Positions 1 through 6,622 of a stretch of DNA of 9,078 bases are shown piece by piece. Under the pieces are notes generated by a model. The model ran no database searches, was not told the DNA's origin, and saw nothing but the letters and a program-made list of their open reading frames with translations. This DNA is from Candidatus Falkowbacteria bacterium CG10_big_fil_rev_8_21_14_0_10_39_9 (GTDB lineage Bacteria; Patescibacteriota; Patescibacteriia; Patescibacteriales; UBA12465). A program made the position numbers and the translations under genes. Location: contig PFAQ01000015.1 of NCBI GenBank assembly GCA_002778645.1, positions 591-9,668 on the forward strand, written 5' to 3'. Numbering within the stretch: the first letter of the stretch is position 1; every line of letters starts with the position of its first letter.

Positions 1-60
1 TAAAATAAAAAGAAATAAAAATCAAGGGGAAAAAGTGTATAAAGGGTGAATAAAATAAAA

Positions 61-89
61 TTGACAAGGCATCTTCTTTCTTTTATAAT
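61..89 (+). promoter_or_regulatory. sigma70-type promoter of clpP
   Basis: A perfect -35 hexamer TTGACA lies at 61-66 and a perfect -10 hexamer TATAAT at 84-89, separated by the optimal 17 bp. The predicted transcription start is near 96, giving a leader of about 29 nt before the clpP ATG. The 10 bp directly upstream of the -35 (51-60, TAAAATAAAA, also found at 1-10) are pure A/T and could act as an UP element. Both hexamers are read directly; promoter activity is inferred. Confidence 0.85.
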
Positions 90-124
90 CTAAATATTAC
101 TAATAAATAACCAAAATAAACTAT

Positions 125-709
125 ATGCCATTAATTCCTACAGTTATTGAAAAAGAAGGCCAAATTGAAAGGGCCTACGACATCTACTCTCGCCTCCTTA
201 AGGATCGTATTATTTTCTTGGGCGAACCAATTGATGACCATACCGCTAACATCATTATTGCCCAACTTCTCTTTTTAGACGCCGAAGATAAAACCAAAGA
301 TATCAAATTCTATATCAATTCCCCTGGAGGTTCTGTCACAGCTGGTATGGCCATTTATGACACCATGCAATACATCAAGTCGGATGTTTCTACCATCTGC
401 GTCGGTATGGCCGCCTCTATGGCCTCCTTCCTGTTGGCTGCTGGAGCTCCGGGCAAGCGTCTAGCTCTCCCCAATAGTGAGATTATGATCCATCAAGTAA
501 TGGGAGGCACTGAGGGCCAAGCTTCCGATATCAAGATTAGAACTGAACACATCCTAAAGACTAAAGAAAAAATGAACCGGCTCTTTTCTGAGCATACTGG
601 GCAAAAGATAGCTACCATCGAAAAAGACACTGATCGCGACAATTATATGACCGCCGAAGAAGCTAAAAAATACGGCATTGTCGACAAGATTATCAAAAAA
701 CAAGGTTAA
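125..709 (+). CDS. clpP: ATP-dependent Clp protease proteolytic subunit ClpP
   Basis: ClpP is the serine peptidase core of the cytoplasmic Clp protease. It forms two stacked heptameric rings that degrade unfolded or tagged proteins delivered by an AAA+ partner such as ClpX or ClpC. The 194-residue length is typical for the family. The start MPLIPTVIEK, followed by ERAYDIYSRLLKDRIIFLG, is the conserved N-terminus of the mature-type enzyme. The catalytic triad is intact: Ser98 in GMAASMA, His123 in MIHQ, and Asp172 in DTDRD. The oxyanion-side SPGGSV motif is at 66-71, and the C-terminal MTAEEAKKYGIVDKI is well conserved. A Met occupies the place usually held by Gln before AASM, a tolerated variant. 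The ATG at 125 matches the family start, although the leader has no Shine-Dalgarno sequence. The gene has its own consensus promoter and a strong terminator 13 nt after the TAA, so it appears monocistronic here. No Clp ATPase gene lies in the window. Confidence 0.98.
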   Translation: MPLIPTVIEKEGQIERAYDIYSRLLKDRIIFLGEPIDDHTANIIIAQLLFLDAEDKTKDIKFYINSPGGSVTAGMAIYDTMQYIKSDVSTICVGMAASMASFLLAAGAPGKRLALPNSEIMIHQVMGGTEGQASDIKIRTEHILKTKEKMNRLFSEHTGQKIATIEKDTDRDNYMTAEEAKKYGIVDKIIKKQG

Positions 710-722
710 GATTAATTTAACG

Positions 723-751
723 AAAAAACAGCCTAAAATCGGCTGTTTTTT
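723..751. terminator. bidirectional rho-independent terminator between clpP and the convergent gene
   Basis: An 11-bp perfect stem (723-733 with 741-751; core CAGCC/GGCTG) encloses a 7-nt loop. An A-run on the left and a T-run on the right give a U-tract on either transcript. It begins 13 nt after the clpP stop and 20 nt after the stop of the minus-strand gene ending at 772, so it can end both converging transcripts. Confidence 0.93.
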
Positions 752-771
752 TGTATAAAAAATTGTTTAAA

Positions 772-1806
772 TTACTTTTCGACTGTAAACGATCGAATCA
801 TCGCCTCAAAGATATTAATATAGCTTAAAACCTTATCAGACACTGGAGTATAAGAAATAATGTAAATGTTTTTAGCATTTTGATCAGCTAGATAAGTGAT
901 CAAACCATCAACACTTTTTACGCCTTCCCAATTATTATATTTAACTACCTGACTATCTAAAACTGGACTGCCAAATTCGGCCTCATACCAAGCTTTAGCA
1001 GTTAATTTTTTATCATTAACTTGGGTTATTGCCTGGATAAATGATAGATCAACGGCGGTAAAGATAACCGAAGCGCCCTTGTCAACCAAATCTAACTTCC
1101 AATTTTTTGGATAGAGTAAATTATATTTACCAGCATTGACGTATTTTTTAATATTAACATTATCAACTAACTTTCCATTCCCTGCTGGGTTATAAAGACC
1201 AACTAATTCCGTCAAATCATTATACTGATCACCATCAGAATCGGCGGCATTGGCATCCGTTCCCAACAGAGCCTCTTCGGCGTCGCTTAGGCCATCAGCA
1301 TCGGTGTCGGTGGCTGTGACCGGAGTCAAAATTGAGGTGCTAGTAGGAGTTGTTATAGCGACCGTAGTGGTTACCGCTTCTTCTGTAGTAGTAGTCAAAG
1401 AAAAGGTAGAAGTTGGAACAACCACCGGCACAGTGACCGCTGGCTTAGTTACTACTGGAACAGCAGTTTTAGGTTGAAGAAACGAAAGAAAACTAAGCTT
1501 TTCGGGAGTTTTTAAATAAACAAAAGCCCCATAAACTAAAAGACCAAGAACTACAGCGCCAGTTAACATAATTATAATTCCTGTCTTTTTGCCTTTAACC
1601 CGAGGAACAGTTGAACTATTTCCCTTAGCTCCTGAGATGGCTGCGTTGCGATTAAAATAATCATTATAACTAAAAGTCCCAGCCTTATAATTCTTAGGCA
1701 TTTTATGCACGACAATATTTTGGGCCAAAGTTTCCTCTAACTTATTAGATTTATCTTGACTCAACTTTTTGGCGTCATCCAATTTTTCGTCTTTTTTCCC
1801 AAACAT
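772..1806 (-). CDS. single-pass membrane protein with TSP3-type calcium-binding repeat and PsbP/Mog1-like C-terminal domain
   Basis: This 344-residue protein has a charged, Lys-rich N-terminal tail (about 1-74), one membrane helix at about 75-97 (GIIIMLTGAVVLGLLVYGAF) preceded by KGKK, and a Thr/Val/Pro-rich linker (about 110-166). Next come two TSP3-like acidic loops at about 167-205 (DTDADGLSD, then DSDGDQYNDLTE). The positive-inside rule puts the N-terminus in the cytoplasm and the rest outside. Residues about 215-344 form a separate domain with YNLLYPKNW at its start and IFEAMIRSF near its end. This pattern resembles PsbP/Mog1-like (DUF1795-type) folds and is a weak assignment. TSP3 loops normally bind Ca2+; the stalk-like role is inferred. 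The ATG lies 11 nt after the upstream TSP3 gene's stop, with no Shine-Dalgarno sequence, suggesting co-transcription and possible coupling. The segment DGLSDAEEALLGT closely matches DGLSDTEEAVLGT in that neighbour, pointing to related modules. The exact function is unknown. Confidence 0.85.
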   Translation of the reverse strand: MFGKKDEKLDDAKKLSQDKSNKLEETLAQNIVVHKMPKNYKAGTFSYNDYFNRNAAISGAKGNSSTVPRVKGKKTGIIIMLTGAVVLGLLVYGAFVYLKTPEKLSFLSFLQPKTAVPVVTKPAVTVPVVVPTSTFSLTTTTEEAVTTTVAITTPTSTSILTPVTATDTDADGLSDAEEALLGTDANAADSDGDQYNDLTELVGLYNPAGNGKLVDNVNIKKYVNAGKYNLLYPKNWKLDLVDKGASVIFTAVDLSFIQAITQVNDKKLTAKAWYEAEFGSPVLDSQVVKYNNWEGVKSVDGLITYLADQNAKNIYIISYTPVSDKVLSYINIFEAMIRSFTVEK

Positions 1807-1817
1807 AATTTAAAAAA

Positions 1818-2507
1818 TTATTTTACGGGTTTCTGCAAAGGGTCATAACCAGCCTTAACTTCAGAGCCATCACTGTAGGTGTCGCCATCGGTGTCTGGAT
1901 TATTAGCATCGGTCTTATAAGTATTAATTTCTTCACCATCAGTTAAACCATCACTATCAGTATCTTTCAAAATGGGACTAGTTAAATATTTTTTAACCTC
2001 ATCACCATCAGTTAAACCATCACCATCAGTGTCAATATTGTTTGGATTGGTTCCTAGAACTGCCTCCTCGGTGTCACTTAAGCCATCATTATCTGAATCT
2101 AAATTAATTACCGTAGTGGTAGTTAAAGTAGTAGTAGCCACCATAGAAGTTGGAACTAAATCAATCGAAGTGGTTGCTGCTGGTATTTTAGGAGCTGAAA
2201 TATCAACTATATTAGCCGAATTATTAAAATTATTAATTAAAAATTTAGCATAAATAAAATAAGCCGTGGCCCCAATCAGAACTAAAATAATAATAAAGAT
2301 CAATAGTTTTTTCAAGACTCGACCCATCTTAGATTTAGTCCCAACCTCTTCGCCTAAATCAACTGCTCGGGGCATAGTGCTAACCATTGGGGCCTTAACA
2401 GCTGGGCGAGGCGCCATCGGAGCAACTGGAGCAGCTGCTAGGGGAGCATCAGTATCAGCAAAGATGTCGTCAATATCCTTATTCTTAGGATCTAAATTAT
2501 TAAACAT
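1818..2507 (-). CDS. single-pass membrane protein with four TSP3-type calcium-binding repeats
   Basis: This 229-residue protein starts with an acidic segment (MFNNLDPKNKDIDDIFADTD) and an Ala/Pro-rich cytoplasmic tail to about residue 60. A membrane helix follows at about 66-88 (LKKLLIFIIILVLIGATAYF), flanked on the inside by KSKMGRVLKK. After a Ser/Thr/Val linker (about 100-135) the C-terminal part is almost entirely TSP3-like: acidic loops begin near residues 137, 159, 182 and 205, with DSDNDG, DTDGDG, DTDSDG and DTDGDT cores and intervening LTDGDE-type turns. Such loops coordinate Ca2+ in known TSP3 proteins. The inferred topology is N-in/C-out, with a rigid, calcium-dependent extracytoplasmic stalk and no additional head domain. 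It is the first gene of a two-gene unit with the 344-residue protein 11 nt downstream. It has its own predicted promoter (2581-2610) and a palindrome touching its ribosome binding site. A specific function cannot be assigned. Confidence 0.87.
   Translation of the reverse strand: MFNNLDPKNKDIDDIFADTDAPLAAAPVAPMAPRPAVKAPMVSTMPRAVDLGEEVGTKSKMGRVLKKLLIFIIILVLIGATAYFIYAKFLINNFNNSANIVDISAPKIPAATTSIDLVPTSMVATTTLTTTTVINLDSDNDGLSDTEEAVLGTNPNNIDTDGDGLTDGDEVKKYLTSPILKDTDSDGLTDGEEINTYKTDANNPDTDGDTYSDGSEVKAGYDPLQKPVK
1842..2099 (-). repeat. TSP3-coding tandem repeats
   Basis: Four acidic calcium-loop units are encoded here (residues about 137-222 of the 229-residue protein). At DNA level two of them are still nearly identical: the 32-nt stretches at 1933-1964 and 2002-2033 (+ strand) differ at only two positions. 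This suggests fairly recent duplication or conversion of units. Confidence 0.8.
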
Positions 2508-2515
2508 AATGTTAG

Positions 2516-2520
2516 CCTTT
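2516..2520 (-). promoter_or_regulatory. weak ribosome binding site AAAGG of the 229-residue TSP3 gene
   Basis: Reading the minus strand, AAAGG is followed by 8 nt (CTAACATT) and then the ATG at 2507. It is the only recognisable Shine-Dalgarno-like sequence before a minus-strand start in the window. Its three A residues form the base of the adjacent 14-bp hairpin stem. Confidence 0.6.
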
Positions 2521-2555
2521 TATTTAAAATAGTTAATTAATTATTTTAAATAAAA
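2518..2555. repeat. 38-bp near-perfect AT-rich palindrome in the 5' leader of the TSP3 operon
   Basis: Arms 2518-2531 (TTTTATTTAAAATA) and 2542-2555 are perfect 14-bp inverted repeats. The 10-nt centre contains the self-complementary TTAATTAA (2533-2540), so only one base pair (2532/2541) breaks symmetry over 38 bp. It sits between the predicted transcription start (about 2574) and the ATG at 2507. It lacks a following T-tract, so it does not look like a terminator. It could be an mRNA hairpin affecting translation, or an operator. Confidence 0.8.
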
Positions 2556-2580
2556 ACGTTTAAATATCTTATTTCTTTTT

Positions 2581-2610
2581 ATTATAGCATTAATCACGGC
2601 AATTAAACAA
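2581..2610 (-). promoter_or_regulatory. predicted extended -10 promoter of the TSP3 operon
   Basis: On the minus strand the gap contains TGCTATAAT, an extended -10 whose TATAAT hexamer occupies 2581-2586. A partial -35 (TTGTTT at 2605-2610) lies 18 bp upstream. The predicted start near 2574 leaves a leader of about 67 nt that contains the palindrome. The rest of the 2508-2677 gap shows no gene and no convincing terminator for the upstream 1306-residue gene; only weak 4-5 bp hairpins were seen. Confidence 0.65.
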
Positions 2611-2677
2611 CAAACCACTAAATCAGTGTAATTACAAAGCCAAATTATTACTTTTTTTGTTTTAAAACTTACCATCG

Positions 2678-5600
2678 TTACTCCGGACACGATGTTGATG
2701 CCGGGTGGCAACCCTGATCACCGGCCTTATAACAACAATGTTGGTCTTTTTGGCATTCGTGACATAGGTTTCCACAGGCATCACTATAATTACATTGACC
2801 GGCACTGGGGCAGTCTGTTCCAGGCACACAAAGACTACAATTTCCATTACTGCAGACATCACCCATCCCATTACAGGGGCCACACGAGCCACCGCAGCCA
2901 TCATCACCACAATTTTTACTAACACAATTATAAGCGGCGCAATGGCAAGAAGTGTTATAAAAACAAACATTATTAGGGAAGGTAGTACAACCAGGGGCAC
3001 AGGTTCCACCGCAACCATCAGGCCCGCAAATCTTGCCAGTACAATTATAACTTGAACAATGGCAAGTATTATCAGTACCGCAGACTTGGCCACCAGAACA
3101 ATTATTAGGACAAGTCCCACCACAACTATCAGAACCACCACATTTATTAGTGCAGTTTGGATTACAGCAAAGCCCACCAACGCAACTCAGATAATTATAA
3201 GAACAAGCACAAGTTTCACCGCAACCATCAGAACCACAGGTTTGACCATTACAATTATAACTTGAACAACGACAAACACCTCCAGTACAAATATTGGTGC
3301 CACTGCAAGAGCCACATGACCCACCACAATCATCAGAACCACAACTTTTACCAATACAATTAGGCTGGCAAGATGCTACGCAAGTTCCGGCGCCAGAACA
3401 AACCTGACCAGCAGGACAAGGCGACGGACAAGGTCTATTTTGCAGACAACGTAAAGAATAATAACTATTAGCATCAATATTTCCAAGACTCTTAACATCA
3501 GAACTTTCTGAAGATAATAATAAAATATTAGCCCCAATAGTAGAGTTCCAAAGACTACCAAGATTATTATGATTAAAAAAGGAAATAGTAGTCGTTGGTC
3601 TAGAAGCCGAACCGACTAAATAGGCCTCAAAACCACTATCACCATTTTGTTTTAATTTGTCACCGGGACTAGACCCTAAATAACTAACTAAAGCAGCATA
3701 CTCAGCCTCGCTAGGAATATGATAACCCGAGGGGCAAATACCGCGAGATGAAATCGAAGTAGTATGAGTTTCCGAAAGTTTATATAAACGACCATCAGCC
3801 TCACAATAAGTATCATTATTATTATAGCAAACTCCGATGTCGGTAACTTGGGCCAAGGCAAAATATGGCTTTAGTAATAAGTCTATGGCTTTGTGCCACC
3901 AAACTGACAAACGACTGATATGACTAGATTTATAATTAGAAGTTTGATTATCTTTTTCTGGTAAATTAGGATCAAAATGAGGGACATTTAAATTATCCCC
4001 CAGCCAACATTGGTTACCAATTAAAACAGTTCGATAATAACCACCCTGATTTTTGATCTCACCAGTTCGGTCCCAAGGACCGCCAGAATATTTGACCAAG
4101 TCTCGACCACAGAAACTCTCCACGGATAATTCATAAGATTTTTCGACAGAAGCGCCGTATTCATTCTCGGCCGTTATATTGATAGTATAAACGCCAATAA
4201 CTGCCAGGCTGCCAGAGATTAGTCCGGTAGTAGCCGAACCTATAAGGCCACTAGGCAAACCTGGAAACGCCTGATTGTTCTTACCACCCGAACTCTTAAA
4301 ATAACTGTAAGCATAAGTAGTAACTTTATTCTTCGGGTTCAGGTTGTTGATCTGGCAAGAATAATTTTGATAAAGAGTAGCTTTTTTGTTACAACTAAAT
4401 TCAAGTTGGGGTGGATTAGATTTTAATCTGATCACAAAATTCTTCTCCGCATTTTTGTTTAAAGAATTGTAAACCTTAATCTTGTAATTTAAATTAGTGT
4501 TTTGACTATAGGCGGCCGCATCGATATTGCCATAAATATTTAAACGATAACGACCATTAGCCTCAGTATAAATTCTTCCCTTTAAATCATTATTTAGATT
4601 AAAACAGTCAGTTATTCTTTGCACTACATGCCAAGTATTGTTAGCCCCAGTAACATCCACACAAGGATGACTAGGTGGATTAACAATATTATCACCAGGA
4701 TCGCCCGGACCAGTACCCTTGTTATAATCATCGTCACCCGTATTCCCGGTAGCGCTGGTACCCAGACCCTCTGTCATCGGGGCCGGAGTGCTAATATTCA
4801 TACCACTCGGAATAGTAGAAATATCCAACATAACAGGAATACCAATATCACTCCGGGCTAAGACTGGAGGCAATAACAAGGTAGAAATATTTCTTAACCA
4901 ATTATGAAAAGCTGAGGCCAAAGAAGAGTTATAAGATAAATCTAAATAACTAAAATTAGCATCATTAAAATAAAGATTATAATTTAAAGCATAGTTAGCA
5001 TCAGAACTCAAATCATATTCAACATCAGAGGCAGTGATGGTTGGAACTCCAGCCGAAATTCTAATTATAGCTGAAGTCGCTACACTGGCACCGTTACTAT
5101 CAGTTACCAAAAAGCTAACAGAATAATCACCCGCATTACCAGCCCTGGCTGAATATATTTTTTTCTGTTTAGGGTCGGTGGTTGATTTTAACACCGGAGC
5201 AACGCCACCAGCCCAAGAGGACCAGTCGCTAATAACTGTTTCCCCGCCGTGATTGCCGCTGGCTTTACCAGAAATTGCATTTGTTTTAATTGAAAAAGTC
5301 ATGGGGTTACCATCCGGATCTTCGGCTTTAATATAGCCATTAAACTCTTTACCAGAAACACCATTTAAATTTAAAGCGACAATTACCGGGGGATTGTTTC
5401 CGGAACCAGTATAGCCCGATGAGGCTGTGGTGTGGCAATTAGCGGCCGATAAATTAACTAGGCCTTCACCATAAGACATAAAGTTATAACTAGTTTCCAT
5501 ATTGGCGCAGAGCTTGTAAGTAGAGCCATTAATATCCGTGGTATAGGCCATAGCATAACTATGGGATGGCAATTCTAAATTAATACTATTAGAACCGTTA

Positions 5601-6598
5601 TAATATTTTTTAGTCGTCCCGTTCCAACAAGTCACGTCATCAAATCCCGGCATGGCGGTAGTGGCCGTTTGGCTGGTGTTACAAAGTCCCAACTTATTAA
5701 TTGGATCAAAAGAACCAGCTGCTCCCAATTGAGACAAAAAAGAATTTTGCCAACTAGGCCAGGTGGAAATAGCCATCTGCGGCAAGAATGTCCCAGCGGC
5801 TAAAATCGGATATTTATTATGAATATTCTTATAAGAACTTAGGGCTTGATTAACTTTGTTTAAAGACTCTAGTCTCTTAACATCCCGCAATAAACTGGCC
5901 TTAGGACTATTGCATAAAGAGTCCGAACAATCAGCATCACTTAAACATTTATGAGTGCTAACACACCCCCAGTCATGGCTACAGGTATAGTCTTTAGCAT
6001 CGCCACAATCACTGATACTGCCACAATTCCGGTGGGGAAATGAACAATCACCCAAATCGTTGTTTAAATTATTATTAAACTTCCAACTAGCTAAAATTTT
6101 ACCGAAAACATCAGAGGTTTGAACGGTAGCATCTTGATTATAGGTAATAATATAAATATTAAAATAAATTCTGGACAGCGCACAGCGATCATGGTCCTTA
6201 GGACAATCACTATTATTGGAGCAGGCTGAGCCACTTGGATCTTGATTACCGATTTGAGATTCGGCCTGGCAATACCCCTTAAGATTAGTAGCGGCCACAT
6301 AAACTGTGCGATTATCTCTAATGGCATCATAACCGTCCACCTTAATTTTTTGTGGTGAACCAGCAAACTTTTGTTTGGCGTACCATTCATTAATACTGTA
6401 TTGAGCGGGGTTAGCCACAATTCGAACAGCAATAGCATCCGTCGTGGTACTATTTAAAGAGCTAGGATTAGCGTTAGTAATATTACCCGGATTAGTGGCC
6501 GCAATCACTGAATTAATCCCCAAATAAATCGAGAGAGATAAAACCATGCTAATAAAAACATACCAAGCATTTTTATTAGCTAATTTATGATTATTCAT
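2678..6598 (-). CDS. giant secreted multidomain surface protein: pseudopilin-like, Ig/cadherin-like, FISUMP and Cys-rich repeats
   Basis: This 1306-residue protein has a signal peptide (hydrophobic about 12-33, cleavage likely near SVIA-ATN) and no other clear membrane segment or sorting signal, so export is expected. Domains in order: a conserved-looking segment around VDGYDAIRDNRTVYV (87-101); clustered Cys pairs (about 110-230, xDC...C pattern); a pseudopilin-like globular segment (about 233-370, with LLRDVKRL, NQALSSYKN, KYP and DPINK); an Ig/cadherin-like domain (about 402-515); a second, interrupted one (about 517-728); a He_PIG-like domain (about 730-826; LPSGL, TGLISG, GVYTINITAEN); a FISUMP domain (829-1054; VLIGNQCWLGDNLNV, GICPSGYHIPSEAEY, SLRCL); and five to six Cys-rich repeats (1055-1306) ending the protein. 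No catalytic motif was recognised; an adhesive or envelope role is inferred. The ATG is 24 nt after the previous gene's stop, with no clear Shine-Dalgarno sequence. The in-frame signal peptide supports this start. Confidence 0.88.
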   Translation of the reverse strand: MNNHKLANKNAWYVFISMVLSLSIYLGINSVIAATNPGNITNANPSSLNSTTTDAIAVRIVANPAQYSINEWYAKQKFAGSPQKIKVDGYDAIRDNRTVYVAATNLKGYCQAESQIGNQDPSGSACSNNSDCPKDHDRCALSRIYFNIYIITYNQDATVQTSDVFGKILASWKFNNNLNNDLGDCSFPHRNCGSISDCGDAKDYTCSHDWGCVSTHKCLSDADCSDSLCNSPKASLLRDVKRLESLNKVNQALSSYKNIHNKYPILAAGTFLPQMAISTWPSWQNSFLSQLGAAGSFDPINKLGLCNTSQTATTAMPGFDDVTCWNGTTKKYYNGSNSINLELPSHSYAMAYTTDINGSTYKLCANMETSYNFMSYGEGLVNLSAANCHTTASSGYTGSGNNPPVIVALNLNGVSGKEFNGYIKAEDPDGNPMTFSIKTNAISGKASGNHGGETVISDWSSWAGGVAPVLKSTTDPKQKKIYSARAGNAGDYSVSFLVTDSNGASVATSAIIRISAGVPTITASDVEYDLSSDANYALNYNLYFNDANFSYLDLSYNSSLASAFHNWLRNISTLLLPPVLARSDIGIPVMLDISTIPSGMNISTPAPMTEGLGTSATGNTGDDDYNKGTGPGDPGDNIVNPPSHPCVDVTGANNTWHVVQRITDCFNLNNDLKGRIYTEANGRYRLNIYGNIDAAAYSQNTNLNYKIKVYNSLNKNAEKNFVIRLKSNPPQLEFSCNKKATLYQNYSCQINNLNPKNKVTTYAYSYFKSSGGKNNQAFPGLPSGLIGSATTGLISGSLAVIGVYTINITAENEYGASVEKSYELSVESFCGRDLVKYSGGPWDRTGEIKNQGGYYRTVLIGNQCWLGDNLNVPHFDPNLPEKDNQTSNYKSSHISRLSVWWHKAIDLLLKPYFALAQVTDIGVCYNNNDTYCEADGRLYKLSETHTTSISSRGICPSGYHIPSEAEYAALVSYLGSSPGDKLKQNGDSGFEAYLVGSASRPTTTISFFNHNNLGSLWNSTIGANILLLSSESSDVKSLGNIDANSYYSLRCLQNRPCPSPCPAGQVCSGAGTCVASCQPNCIGKSCGSDDCGGSCGSCSGTNICTGGVCRCSSYNCNGQTCGSDGCGETCACSYNYLSCVGGLCCNPNCTNKCGGSDSCGGTCPNNCSGGQVCGTDNTCHCSSYNCTGKICGPDGCGGTCAPGCTTFPNNVCFYNTSCHCAAYNCVSKNCGDDGCGGSCGPCNGMGDVCSNGNCSLCVPGTDCPSAGQCNYSDACGNLCHECQKDQHCCYKAGDQGCHPASTSCPE
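2834..3370 (-). repeat. tandem Cys-rich repeats encoding CG-DGCGG-C units
   Basis: Five units of 34-39 residues start at Cys1077, 1111, 1145, 1181 and 1220 of the 1306-residue protein. The consensus is roughly C-x3-NC-x-G-x-x-CG-x-DGCGG-x-C, followed by a variable loop and two more Cys. A sixth, degenerate unit ends the protein (1256-1306). Units 2 and 4 still share an identical 19-nt stretch (3251-3269 and 3041-3059, + strand) spaced exactly 210 bp apart. Similar CGxDGCGG repeats occur in secreted proteins of other bacteria. The even Cys spacing suggests disulfide-stabilised mini-domains. Confidence 0.85.
3833..3910 (-). other. putative in-frame amphipathic insertion within the FISUMP domain
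   Basis: Residues about 897-922 of the 1306-residue protein read LSVWWHKAIDLLLKPYFALA and then QVTDIG. This basic, aromatic and Leu-rich segment sits between the start of the FISUMP domain (GDNLNV) and its continuation (GVCYNNNDTYCEADGRLYKL), where family members usually have a short polar loop. It resembles the segment at 4841-4906. Confidence 0.5.
4841..4906 (-). other. putative in-frame amphipathic insertion within an Ig/cadherin-like domain
   Basis: Residues 565-586 of the 1306-residue protein read HNWLRNISTLLLPPVLARSD and then IG. The segment splits a cadherin-like domain whose halves appear to be about 517-555 (ITASDVEYDL onward) and about 588-728 (VMLDISTIPSGMNIS, later RIYTEANGRYRLNIYG). 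Its LLL-P-LA-DIG ending matches the FISUMP insertion at protein level more than at DNA level. Confidence 0.45.
5489..5902 (-). other. pseudopilin-like globular module
   Basis: Residues about 233-370 of the 1306-residue protein carry a helix with LLRDVKRLESLNKVNQALSS, then YKNIHNKYP, FLP, DPINKLG, and a C-terminal SYAMAYTTD...YKLCANMET strand pair. This order (helix, Y-x-n-YP, DP, Y-x-Y, Y-x-L-E) recalls GspG-type pseudopilin globular domains. The N-terminal pilin helix and prepilin peptidase site are absent. The assignment is by pattern only. Confidence 0.45.
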
Positions 6599-6622
6599 CT
6601 TGTTTATTAATATTAAAATTAA

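Noticed and set aside
1250..1477. Plus-strand frame rich in Val and Thr.
   Set aside because: It is the complement of the Thr/Val linker and TSP3 coding sequence of the 344-residue gene, a low-complexity shadow.
2556..2677. A terminator for the 1306-residue gene in the gap after its stop.
   Set aside because: Only weak hairpins of 4-5 bp were found (for example CACT/AGTG around 2620-2640) and none has a proper stem plus T-tract.
2662..3180. Long minus-strand reading frame of 172 codons rich in Val, Ile and Leu.
   Set aside because: It lies out of frame inside the Cys-repeat region of the 1306-residue gene. Its hydrophobic composition is a by-product of shifted TGT/GGT-rich repeat codons, not a membrane protein.
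2692..3363. Several plus-strand frames rich in His, Thr and Ile opposite the Cys repeats.
   Set aside because: They are antisense shadows of the repeats, mutually overlapping, without ribosome binding sites or family likeness.
2834..3370. Possible CRISPR-like array because of regularly spaced repeats.
   Set aside because: The repeats are degenerate, of varying length (102-117 nt), in frame, and encode Cys-rich units; there are no constant repeats with unique spacers.
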